NCBI GenBank assembly: GCA_025352825.1
Contig: JANXSG010000208.1
Location: forward strand, 1-44,436
Direction of reading: 5' to 3'
DNA from: Chthonomonadaceae bacterium
Lineage (GTDB): Bacteria; Armatimonadota; Chthonomonadetes; Chthonomonadales; Chthonomonadaceae
DNA: 44,436 bases
Numbering within the stretch: the first letter of the stretch is position 1; each line of letters begins with the position of its first letter. The notes beneath the pieces were generated by a model. That model saw only the letters and a program-made list of their open reading frames with translations, did no database searches and was not told the DNA's origin. Positions 26,859 through 34,700 of this stretch are shown here, one piece after another. The translations under genes and the position numbers were made by a program.

Positions 26859-28181
26859 ATGGATGCGTTGGCCTGGAATAGAATCCAGTTTGGGTTTACA
26901 ATTACATATCACTATCTATTCCCACAACTTACCATGGGGCTCGCTTTGATGATCGTTATCTTCAAAGCTCTTGGCATCAAGAAAAATGATGAACGGTATC
27001 ATGAATCTGCGCGATTCTGGGCGAAAATTTTCGGTATCAACTTTGCTGTCGGCGTGGTTACTGGAATCCCTATGGAGTTTCAGTTCGGGACAAACTGGGC
27101 TAGATTTTCCCATTTTTCTGGAGGTGTCATCGGAACGACACTCGCCTTGGAGGGGCTGTTCGCATTCTTCGCAGAATCTGCCTTTTTGGGGCTATTCCTG
27201 TATGGCGAGAATAGACTCAGCCCCAGAGGGCATATGTTCGCAGCTGTGATGGTGTTTCTAGGCTCATGGCTGTCGGGCTATTTCATAATTGCAACCAATG
27301 CATTCATGCAGCATCCCGTTGGTTACAATATAGGAGCAGACGGAAATCTGCATCTGGCAAGTTTTTGGAGATATCTGCTTAATCCCTGGGCAATCTGGCA
27401 ATATGCTCATAATATGACTGCTTCAGTGGTGACCAGTTCCTTCGTTGTGTGCGCTGTGGGAGCCTACTACACGCTGATGGATCGGCACGCAAGGCAGGGG
27501 CGCGTGTTTCTAAGAGTGGGAATAACCACAGGACTGCTCGCTTCGATATTTATTCTCTTCCCTACTGGAGATCATAGTGGGAAAATGGTCGCTAAATATC
27601 AGCGAGGTGCTCTGGCAGCCATGGAGGGTAAGTTTAAGAGTGGCGACAGCGCCGAGATGGCAATTATCGGTCAGCCTGATACTGTTAATCATAGACTCGA
27701 AAATCAAATCGTTGTCCCGGGAGTTCTCAGCTTCCTGGCTTACGGCACCTTTGGCTCCAAAGTTACTGGCCTCGATGATATTCCAAAAGATCAGCGGCCA
27801 GACAATGTAGAACTGCTCTATTATGCCTATCATGTGATGGTGGGGCTGGGGACACTCTTCATCTTAACGATGGGAACTGCCGCGTTCCTGCTAAAAAGAG
27901 GAATGCTCTTTCACTCCCGACCGATGCTATGGGTTCTAATGATGGCTTTCCCATTTCCCTATATTGCCACGACAGCAGGCTGGATGACTGCAGAAATAGG
28001 CCGGCAGCCCTGGCTGATTTACGGACTGCAGAGAACTATACACGGAACCTCGCCACTCGTCAGCGGAGGAAACGTAGCATTTACCACCATCGGTTTTACT
28101 GGCCTGTATACGCTGGTTGGAATACTGTTTCTGTTTCTGGTAATGCAAGAAATTGCACATGGGCCAGTATCAGTACCTTAG
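26859..28181 (+). CDS. cydA: Cytochrome bd ubiquinol oxidase subunit I
   Basis: Heme-bearing subunit of the high-affinity terminal oxidase (inner membrane). It has 440 residues and about nine membrane spans. H18 (ITYHYLF) corresponds to the high-spin heme ligand; H184 (WQYAHNM) corresponds to a b558 ligand. GWMTAEIGRQPW is the conserved quinol-site motif. The Q loop is short, as in the cyanide-insensitive or Bacillus-like subfamily. AAAGGA precedes the ATG. A near-perfect dyad (AACTTACGTTCA/TGAACGCAAGTT) starts 6 bases after the stop. The partner cydB is not adjacent but 386 bases further on. Confidence 0.95.
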   Translation: MDALAWNRIQFGFTITYHYLFPQLTMGLALMIVIFKALGIKKNDERYHESARFWAKIFGINFAVGVVTGIPMEFQFGTNWARFSHFSGGVIGTTLALEGLFAFFAESAFLGLFLYGENRLSPRGHMFAAVMVFLGSWLSGYFIIATNAFMQHPVGYNIGADGNLHLASFWRYLLNPWAIWQYAHNMTASVVTSSFVVCAVGAYYTLMDRHARQGRVFLRVGITTGLLASIFILFPTGDHSGKMVAKYQRGALAAMEGKFKSGDSAEMAIIGQPDTVNHRLENQIVVPGVLSFLAYGTFGSKVTGLDDIPKDQRPDNVELLYYAYHVMVGLGTLFILTMGTAAFLLKRGMLFHSRPMLWVLMMAFPFPYIATTAGWMTAEIGRQPWLIYGLQRTIHGTSPLVSGGNVAFTTIGFTGLYTLVGILFLFLVMQEIAHGPVSVP

Positions 28182-28279
28182 AAGTTAACTTACGTTCAGA
28201 ATGAACGCAAGTTGTGTTTGCGCCAGGGTTGAAGGGATTGTGAAAGTAATCGAAATGCAGATATAATCGCTTAAATACA

Positions 28280-28403
28280 CCTCACATCAACCCCACTCCC
28301 GGTAACTCGCAAGCTCGTTGGGAGAGGGGCCAATGCATGGTTTAGTCACCCCCTCTCTCTTGCGAGGAACGAGCAATATGGGAGAGGGGGCTGGGGGTGA
28401 GGG
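28280..28403. repeat. Two palindromic repeats between cydA and cydB
   Basis: Units at about 28280-28331 and 28346-28403, of the CTCGTTCCTCG-loop class (TTGCGAGGAACGAGCAATA in the second). They separate two genes that are normally adjacent. The rest of the 386-bp gap holds a CTGGC-TTC-GCCAG hairpin near 28451-28463 and the cydB ribosome site, but no gene. Confidence 0.83.
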
Positions 28404-28567
28404 TTTGAAGATGCCGTTGGGAGTGTTGCTTTTAACGAAATATCTCTTTTGGTTCTGGCTTCGCCAGTTTCAGGTGTAGAGGATTCCAACGAGAGTTTTG
28501 GCAGAAATTAATAACTCCCCGGTAGCGCCGTGACACCGCCGGCAGATGGTTATAAGGAGAAAGAAAT

Positions 28568-29614
28568 TTGGCCACAGTTTGGTTTGTTTTCATATCGCTG
28601 ATGCTGGCAGCTTATGTCGTGCTGGACGGGTTCGATTTTGGAGCCGGTATCATCCACCTCATCGTAGCGAACACTGACGAGGAACGCCGCACGGTACTGC
28701 AGGCAATCGGGCCATTGTGGGATGGAAATGAGGTATGGCTTTTGTCTGCAGGTGGAGCACTCTTTTTTGCCTTCCCAAAAGTATATGCTTCTGGATTCAG
28801 CGGATTTTACATGCCCTTGATGATCGTATTATGGCTGCTAATTCTGCGCGGGCTCTCCATCGAGTTTCGCTCAAAACTGCCCAATACACTATGGCGCAGC
28901 TTTTGGGATGGACTGTTTTTCCTTTCGTCCACCTTGCTCGCGATTGTTCTGGGAGCTGCGCTCGGAAATGTCATCCGCGGAGTACCGCTGGACGCATCGG
29001 GGTATTTTTTGGCCCCTCTGTTTACTAACTTCAACGTAGGAGTGCTTCCCGGGGTTCTGGACTGGTACACCGTTCTTGTAGGCGTGTTTACACTTGTGGT
29101 TCTCGCGGGGCATGGAGCGCTCTTTCTCACATGGAAAACGACAGGAGCGGTACAACAAAGAAGTAAAAATCTGAGTAAAAAGTTATGGGCGATTATCGTG
29201 GTGCTCATGGCGGTCACTACCGTGGGGACATCGGCAACCCAGCCACTTTTTTACCCTCAGATGATAGCAAGACCATGGATTCTGATCTTGGTTCTCGCCG
29301 TTCTGGGAAGTCTGGTATCTCTCTTCATAAATCTCAAGAACGGAAAGGAACTGCCAGCGTTTCTCTCTTCGGTGGCATACATTGCAGGAATTCTAGCCGC
29401 TACAGCCGCTGCTGCCTATCCCAATCTGCTTGCATCTACTATCAACCCTGCCTTCAGTCTGAATGTTTCGAATGCTTCCACAGATTCGGCAGGCTTGGCA
29501 GGAGCAATGATCTGGTGGGTGCCAGGAATTTTGACAGCAATTGGATATTTTGTCTATCTATTCCGATCATTTCGCGGGAAAGTTGATATGGAAGCCGAAG
29601 GATATGGTCACTAA
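28568..29614 (+). CDS. cydB: Cytochrome bd ubiquinol oxidase subunit II
   Basis: Second subunit of the bd oxidase, a membrane protein of 348 residues with about eight spans. The N-terminal YVVLDGFDFGAGI motif and GPLWDGNEVWLL are diagnostic. The start is TTG at 28568, fixed by AAGGAG 9 bases upstream and by homology of the N-terminus. No cydX-like or cydDC gene is seen. It ends 12 bases from the convergent HEAT-like gene. Confidence 0.95.
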   Translation: MATVWFVFISLMLAAYVVLDGFDFGAGIIHLIVANTDEERRTVLQAIGPLWDGNEVWLLSAGGALFFAFPKVYASGFSGFYMPLMIVLWLLILRGLSIEFRSKLPNTLWRSFWDGLFFLSSTLLAIVLGAALGNVIRGVPLDASGYFLAPLFTNFNVGVLPGVLDWYTVLVGVFTLVVLAGHGALFLTWKTTGAVQQRSKNLSKKLWAIIVVLMAVTTVGTSATQPLFYPQMIARPWILILVLAVLGSLVSLFINLKNGKELPAFLSSVAYIAGILAATAAAAYPNLLASTINPAFSLNVSNASTDSAGLAGAMIWWVPGILTAIGYFVYLFRSFRGKVDMEAEGYGH

Positions 29615-29626
29615 TTAACTTGGTGA

Positions 29627-30811
29627 TCACTCACTATTTTCTTGTGGCCGAAGAAGAGTTCCCGAGTCTTCATCTTCCTGAGGTGTTGCAGGTCGCAGCA
29701 GTGTTTGTGGGGATGCCGACTCCATCCCCGAAGCACGAAGCAGCATATTGGGGTTGTTTTCAATGCGCTGCCTATCCACAAGAATCGGCAGCAGCTTTTC
29801 GGCCTCTTCACGGTGTGCCTCCGTTTTCGAATCTTTGATAAAAGTTCTCAGTATGGGAAGGCAGCGTGCATCTCCTATAATTTCAATTGCGCGCAAGATT
29901 GGCAAAATGAGTGGGTTATCTTCTTTTACTGCATGTTGTATAGGTGCAATCAGCGGGTTACCTGACTCTAGAAGCAATTTACAAAGATGAACAGGTGTAT
30001 CCGGCGCAAGCCTTCCATAGTACTTTTGACTGAGAGAAGAGAGCAGCGATGGCAGCGCATCGCGAGCTGCCTCGCGTACCCTCAGGCTGCCAGATGATGC
30101 CTTTGCCCCCGTTGCAGCTGCTGCAGCAGCTGCAATTCCATCAACTCCATGAGCCAGGCCAAATTTCCCTAACGATCGAATTGCCATGGCGCGGACACGA
30201 TTGCGTCGATTATCCTCCTGCCCAGCCGTAATCGGATAACAGAAGAGCATTAATAGGCCAGTAGTAACCAAGGATACCGGCACTATCAGCAGTATTTTCC
30301 ACCACTCTCCTAAATTAATAGGAGATAGGGTATCGCTAAAATAGTACACCCATGTCGATATTGGGATACTCAGCATCAGCGCGCGCTTTAGTGAAAGTTT
30401 GAGGATGTGGCGTTTATCCGATGCCCAACTGGGAGCTAGCATAGGAAGTAACGCTTCGGCGGCCACACGTTTTTCCATGCCTTTAATATCTACCCTGCCA
30501 AGAATCCAGCAAGACAGCTCTTGATCTCTCCAGTTGGCCCCTGGCTCCCGAGACACTGTTTCTAATACAGGCAGCAGTGCAGATGATGGAACTCTCTGGT
30601 TATCGAGAAGCGCCTTGGCCACACGAGCAACTGGCTGGCGGTAGTCAAGGCGCTTCAAAACCTCCTTCATCTCCACATTCTCTCGTTCCATTATTGCAGA
30701 CAGGAGTTCGGATTCCGAAGATTTGGCCAATTCCCCAGGATTCGTGGATTGTAAAGACACAGTGCTATCGGTATCCGTACCGATATCTAGTTCATTTTGA
30801 GATCTGATCAC
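29627..30811 (-). CDS. Membrane-anchored HEAT-like repeat protein with C-terminal TLLRP motifs
   Basis: A 394-residue protein, last gene of the sigma operon. Residues 25-140 are helical repeats (MKEVLKRLDYRQPVARVAKA and VPSSALLPVLETVSREPG). Two membrane spans at about 142-195 (KILLIVPVSLVTTGLLMLF) form a hairpin. A second block of HEAT-like repeats follows (about 200-345: RAMAIRSLGKFGL, PILRAIEIIGDARCLPILR). The tail (about 350-394) is acidic and has MLLRAS, then TLLRPATPQED and TLLRPQ. The start is GTG 30811, overlapping the stop of the preceding gene by 4 bases. The function is unknown; the tail motifs may be docking or phosphorylation sites. Confidence 0.72.
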   Translation of the reverse strand: MIRSQNELDIGTDTDSTVSLQSTNPGELAKSSESELLSAIMERENVEMKEVLKRLDYRQPVARVAKALLDNQRVPSSALLPVLETVSREPGANWRDQELSCWILGRVDIKGMEKRVAAEALLPMLAPSWASDKRHILKLSLKRALMLSIPISTWVYYFSDTLSPINLGEWWKILLIVPVSLVTTGLLMLFCYPITAGQEDNRRNRVRAMAIRSLGKFGLAHGVDGIAAAAAAATGAKASSGSLRVREAARDALPSLLSSLSQKYYGRLAPDTPVHLCKLLLESGNPLIAPIQHAVKEDNPLILPILRAIEIIGDARCLPILRTFIKDSKTEAHREEAEKLLPILVDRQRIENNPNMLLRASGMESASPQTLLRPATPQEDEDSGTLLRPQENSE

Positions 30812-32808
30812 ATCGAATTCCCATGTTTGCTACGTCTTACCAGCTCATCATTGAAGAATACCGGGTCGAGAATCATTCTTTTAACCATAATATCGGCTTT
30901 AGCTTCACGATGAGCAGCTACAAAAACCGTGCCAATATAGCTACCCATGAGAAGAGTGAGAACTGGAAGAGCGAGCGCGCCTGTACCCCGCACTAGTCCT
31001 CGGGAAACAGGTATTTTCCGAACACGTGCCCAGATCGCGATTAACATTCCAAACATCAGTGGGACTATCATAGCTGATGCCGCCAGCCGAATCATCGACT
31101 GAAGAACTAACAGATTTACATTTGCATACATGGATACGAAAAGGCTGGAGCATATAAATACTGCAGACCATGCATAGGTTAGGAATATGCCGATGGTGTA
31201 TAGCATAGTTCGTATAAATCCGGATATACTATCTTTCAGCATTCTGTACAGCATCCCGCAAAGAAGCAGTACAAACAGTGAGATTACAGAGCGCTGATCC
31301 TGAATATCTCCTTGAAAACCTGTTAGCAGAGGAAATAACAGCGTTACACTTGCTAGAAGCCCGAGTGAAATTCCCCAACGTGAAGCTGAAGCGAGTGGCG
31401 CTTCTCGAATCTTGAATCGACCTTGATACATTAGTACTGCCGAAACTACGCCTGCCAGGGTGAAGATATAGATAACGCCTAAAATCTGATATAGAAGTGT
31501 CCAGGGTTTTTGTATCTCGTTCTCATTCGGAGTGGGAGCAAATAGATTTAGAGCAACGGTTTTAGGATCCGACACCGTGTATGCACCTGGACTGACCGAT
31601 AGACCTGAGGCCCATTTAGCCTCATCCAACTGCCCTTTCGAAATCAGATAACGAGAGTATGAATCCTGTGTATGTTTCTCATCTTGGCGACTGCGTGCCT
31701 CCTGCATCTGATAGTTTTTGTCATTTTCAAATTGAGTTGGATTTGGGGATTGAGGAGGCGGAATCATCGGAAGCTCTTTTGACGACCAGTCCCCACGCAT
31801 TGCAGAGTAGCTAGTAGAACGCCCCATGGGATTCGGCATCGTCATGTAATTTCGTCTAATCAGTTCGGATAGGCGCAGCGCTCGCTGACGCAGCGCTAAC
31901 CCTGCCTGCCAATCGCCCTCTTTTTCTTGTTCTGCAGCTTTGGCTACCATCTCCTCCACTCTGCCAGTTAGCACCTGTGTCTCCTTAGCGGAATCTGGCA
32001 AAGCGCCGTTTGTCTTAGTCACACTCTTTTTCCCATAAACGAGGTCATTTAGCTTCATGAGATTGAGACATTGTGTTTCCCGATAGTCGTCAAATCGACT
32101 CATACCCAGCGCACGATCCACCGATTCAAACTCGTCTTGGGTATTTCCCAATGCATGATAGACAACGGCGAGCATGAGAGTAAAATATGCATTTCCCGGG
32201 TCTATCTTTTCGGCCTGAGCTGCGACCGCTTCAAGCTTTTTTTGCATCTTGGCAATCACCATCACTTCTCTATTTTGAGGGGTTTCAGAGTCAACCAATA
32301 TTTTGTGACTGCTAGTAAATGGGTTATTAACCGACTGCGATTCGTATAAGAAATTTGCGATGGAAGCAGCATAAGCCGCCCGTGAATTGGGAAACTTCTG
32401 GCGAATTTTAGTCAGTTGATTCTCTGTCGCTATTGCTGTTACCAGCTCGTTCGATAACCCTTCATATTCTAGGTCTGAAACTCCGATCTGTTTTCCGAAT
32501 TTGTATGCAGCAGCTGTACCCAGAAGTTCATCAGAAGCGAATCTAGTGCGTATATATTCGGCTTCCTGGCGCTCCGCATTCTGATTATTATCAAACGCAT
32601 CGGAACGCCGAAAAGCGTTAGTAGTGGTATTGCCTTCATTGGGTGCATCTTTATACAGATGAAGCGCCATAAGGACTGGCTGCCGTGCTATCCAGCCTGT
32701 GATTGGTAACGCACATATCGCAAGCATGCCTCCTGCGGTGAACCCAAATATCTGCCATCGCACCTTTCCGGCGGGTGTGAGATTCCAGTCTATGTTCTTT
32801 ATTTTCAT
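30808..32808 (-). CDS. Large polytopic membrane protein with a soluble TPR-like domain, unknown function
   Basis: A 666-residue protein. One N-terminal membrane span (about 18-40) is followed by a soluble region of about 390 residues, mostly helical, with a TPR-like stretch (AEKIDPGNAYFTLMLAVVYH and LGNTQDEFESVDRAL) and a Pro/Gln-rich segment. The C-terminal part has about six membrane spans between about 438 and 650. No transporter or enzyme motif is recognised. AAAGGA precedes the ATG. It lies 41 bases after the putative anti-sigma gene and overlaps the HEAT-like gene. It may be the sensor or effector that the sigma factor controls. Confidence 0.7.
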   Translation of the reverse strand: MKIKNIDWNLTPAGKVRWQIFGFTAGGMLAICALPITGWIARQPVLMALHLYKDAPNEGNTTTNAFRRSDAFDNNQNAERQEAEYIRTRFASDELLGTAAAYKFGKQIGVSDLEYEGLSNELVTAIATENQLTKIRQKFPNSRAAYAASIANFLYESQSVNNPFTSSHKILVDSETPQNREVMVIAKMQKKLEAVAAQAEKIDPGNAYFTLMLAVVYHALGNTQDEFESVDRALGMSRFDDYRETQCLNLMKLNDLVYGKKSVTKTNGALPDSAKETQVLTGRVEEMVAKAAEQEKEGDWQAGLALRQRALRLSELIRRNYMTMPNPMGRSTSYSAMRGDWSSKELPMIPPPQSPNPTQFENDKNYQMQEARSRQDEKHTQDSYSRYLISKGQLDEAKWASGLSVSPGAYTVSDPKTVALNLFAPTPNENEIQKPWTLLYQILGVIYIFTLAGVVSAVLMYQGRFKIREAPLASASRWGISLGLLASVTLLFPLLTGFQGDIQDQRSVISLFVLLLCGMLYRMLKDSISGFIRTMLYTIGIFLTYAWSAVFICSSLFVSMYANVNLLVLQSMIRLAASAMIVPLMFGMLIAIWARVRKIPVSRGLVRGTGALALPVLTLLMGSYIGTVFVAAHREAKADIMVKRMILDPVFFNDELVRRSKHGNSM

Positions 32809-32849
32809 TACAGAGTTCCTTTAACTATATAGAAATCATATATAATGGG

Positions 32850-33260
32850 CTATCTTGAATATAAATTCTTCTCTGACAGTGGGAGCATCGGTGGTGCACC
32901 AAGATTGATTGCTGGCTTTATCTGCTTTTCGGGTAGTTCAGGCAGCACTTTGCCGAATAGCATGCAAATGATTATCAGGGCAGCGAATCCAAGTATCGCG
33001 GGAAGAAGCATCCATCTAAATCGTGTCAGAATCTGTGCATACCACGGAGAGAAATCTCGCCGAGAGCGCAACGCCGACAGAACGGGTTCGCTGAAACGTG
33101 CAGAAGCCTTCGAATCTGGAAGGCTTAAGAGTCCTTCGGTGAGAATGTTGCTTAGTCTGGAATCCATCTCCAAATCCACCATTTCTGGCTTATCGGCACG
33201 CTTTGAATAAATATTCTCCATGGCTGTTTTCTGACCTAATCCTGGTGAATGTTTTAACAC
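32850..33260 (-). CDS. Single-span membrane protein, putative anti-sigma factor
   Basis: A 136-residue protein: a cytosolic N-terminal part of about 80 residues, one membrane span (about 83-103, WMLLPAILGFAALIIICMLF), and a short Pro-rich outer part. Size, topology and position 2 bases after an ECF sigma gene suit an anti-sigma factor. It lacks the HxxxCxxC motif of zinc anti-sigma proteins, so the call rests on context. The start is GTG 33260 with GGAGGAG, which is also the last Glu codons of the sigma gene, so translation is coupled. Confidence 0.62.
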   Translation of the reverse strand: MLKHSPGLGQKTAMENIYSKRADKPEMVDLEMDSRLSNILTEGLLSLPDSKASARFSEPVLSALRSRRDFSPWYAQILTRFRWMLLPAILGFAALIIICMLFGKVLPELPEKQIKPAINLGAPPMLPLSEKNLYSR

Positions 33261-33262
33261 AA

Positions 33263-33877
33263 TTACTCCTCCATTGCTCGCAGCCAGAGAGTTCGAAACT
33301 GCGAACGAGCCGCATTCAGTCGAGAACGTACGGTACCTACAGGAACATTCAATGCGGCTGCAATCTCTTCATAGTCAAGACCTTCAATCTCTCTTAACAC
33401 TAGCGCAGCTCTGAGAGGAGGGGTCAGTCTGTCCAGCAAGACTTCGATAAGCAGTCGATTTTCTGATTGCTCCGATTCAGAAGAGGTAGAGTACTGTTCA
33501 AGCCAGTCGTCAGGAACAATATCACGTTCGTTTTTCCAGTCAGCAGTTCGTATTCGATTCAGGCACAGCCGATAGACAATCCTATAGAGCCATGTATAGA
33601 AGGCAGCCTCCCCGCGGAACTCACCTATCTGGGCAAATGCCCGCAAAAATGCTTCCTGAACTAAATCTTCAGCGTCCGCCGTACGTCGCAATACGTGTGC
33701 AGCTAGTCGCACAGCTTGGTCTCGATATCTATTCATCAGCCATTCATAAGCAGCCATCTCACCCGCCTGCGCACGTTTAACCCAGGCACGCTCAATATCC
33801 GCATCTACACCGGTAATCGCGGGCGAATCTTCATCGATGATGGAGGTCAAATCTGCTTCCTGCTCGCTTACAGACAT
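33263..33877 (-). CDS. ECF sigma-70 factor (RpoE-like)
   Basis: A 204-residue sigma factor with an acidic N-terminal extension. Region 2 is at about 37-110 (MAAYEWLMNRYRDQAVRLAA, DAEDLVQEAFLRAFAQIGEF, FYTWLYRIVYRLCLNRIR); region 4 is at about 145-200 (LTPPLRAALVLREIEGLDYE, then IAAALNVPVGTVRSRLNAAR). It heads a four-gene operon with the putative anti-sigma, a large membrane protein and the HEAT-like protein. An E-type promoter stands upstream, implying auto-control. AGGAGA lies 11 bases before the ATG. The signal is unknown; envelope or cell-surface stress is likely from the membrane partners. Confidence 0.95.
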   Translation of the reverse strand: MSVSEQEADLTSIIDEDSPAITGVDADIERAWVKRAQAGEMAAYEWLMNRYRDQAVRLAAHVLRRTADAEDLVQEAFLRAFAQIGEFRGEAAFYTWLYRIVYRLCLNRIRTADWKNERDIVPDDWLEQYSTSSESEQSENRLLIEVLLDRLTPPLRAALVLREIEGLDYEEIAAALNVPVGTVRSRLNAARSQFRTLWLRAMEE

Positions 33878-33909
33878 AAAGAACGGTTCTCCTAAACACT
33901 TTCAAAACA

Positions 33910-33937
33910 TCAGACACATCAAGTGCCAGTTTCGTTC
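33910..33937 (-). promoter_or_regulatory. Candidate ECF-type autoregulated promoter of the sigma operon
   Basis: On the reverse strand, GAAC (33937-33934) followed 18 bases later by GTCTGA (33915-33910) gives the -35 GAACxx / N16 / -10 GTCTGA layout of sigma-E-type promoters. It ends about 33 bases before the sigma start codon. Confidence 0.4.
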
Positions 33938-34105
33938 GATGATAAAATATATCTCACAGGAATTATGTAAATCCAATTATTTTTTCTTACCAATTCAAGC
34001 AGGAGGGCAGGAAGAAAGGAATTCAGGAGTATGAAATCGTAGTAGCTGGAATTGAAATCTTATAAACGAGGTAATTGCAATAGTCGGATGTAAACACGCT
34101 TTACT

Positions 34106-34674
34106 CCCTCACCCCCCATCCCCCTCTCCCAAAAACAGGAGAGGGGGTGACTATGGCATCAGTTTTTCAATATTGAGCCTCTTGCAAAAGTCTGATTAAA
34201 CCTTTTTTTGCCTAACCCCCTAGCCCCCGTCCCTGATTCCCTCGTACCTCGAAGGGAAGGGGGAATCTTTGGCATTGATTCTCCTCCTTCCCTAGCGCAA
34301 ACTGCTTTATCGCTTGCGTGTGCAGGGAGGGGGGCTGGGGGGCTGGGTCAAAAGTCTCTTTCGGACTGTAAATGGGCTAAAAGTCGCTATTTTTCAATGG
34401 CAGATCAGCGTCAAAAAAATCTTCGTCGCTTGTATGGGCATTGCAGAGCGATTTTTTTTCAATCGAAAATATCAGATAGACTTTTGACCCGCCCTCCTGG
34501 GGGGGTAGGCAGAAGAAGTCTCAATTCTGTTGGATTCATGACTTTTGCAATTACCCATATTATATAAGATTTTGTTCTTAATATATATTCATATCCCACA
34601 AAACGAGAGACGGAAAGCCAACGTAATACAGCTCCCCCTCTCCTGTTTTTGGGAGAGGGGGTCGGGGGTGAGGG
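34106..34674. repeat. Palindromic repeats flanking the 34.2-34.55 kb element
   Basis: Units at 34106-34150 (CTCTCCCAAAAACAGGAGAG) and 34631-34674 (the reverse form) face each other across about 480 bp. Between them lie two related C/G-rich blocks, about 34212-34262 and 34290-34345 (CCTAGCCCCC ... GGGGGGCTGGG). The 823-bp gap 33878-34700 holds no gene I can support. Confidence 0.8.
34182..34550. mobile_element. MITE-like element with nested inverted repeats
   Basis: Outer inverted repeats TTGCAAAAGTC (34182-34192) and GACTTTTGCAA (34540-34550) bound 369 bp. Inner 13-bp inverted repeats GGGTCAAAAGTCT (34345-34357) and AGACTTTTGACCC (34478-34490) share the AAAAGTC core. No transposase frame is inside, and no clear target duplication is seen. 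This suits a non-autonomous element or a remnant of nested insertions. Confidence 0.5.
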
Positions 34675-34700
34675 CGATTAGAATTTTCCGTAAAGTAAAA

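Noticed and set aside
34208-34567. 119-codon open frame between the sigma operon and the acetylase gene
   Set aside because: Lies inside the MITE-like element and C/G-rich repeats, with no ribosome site or recognisable motif.
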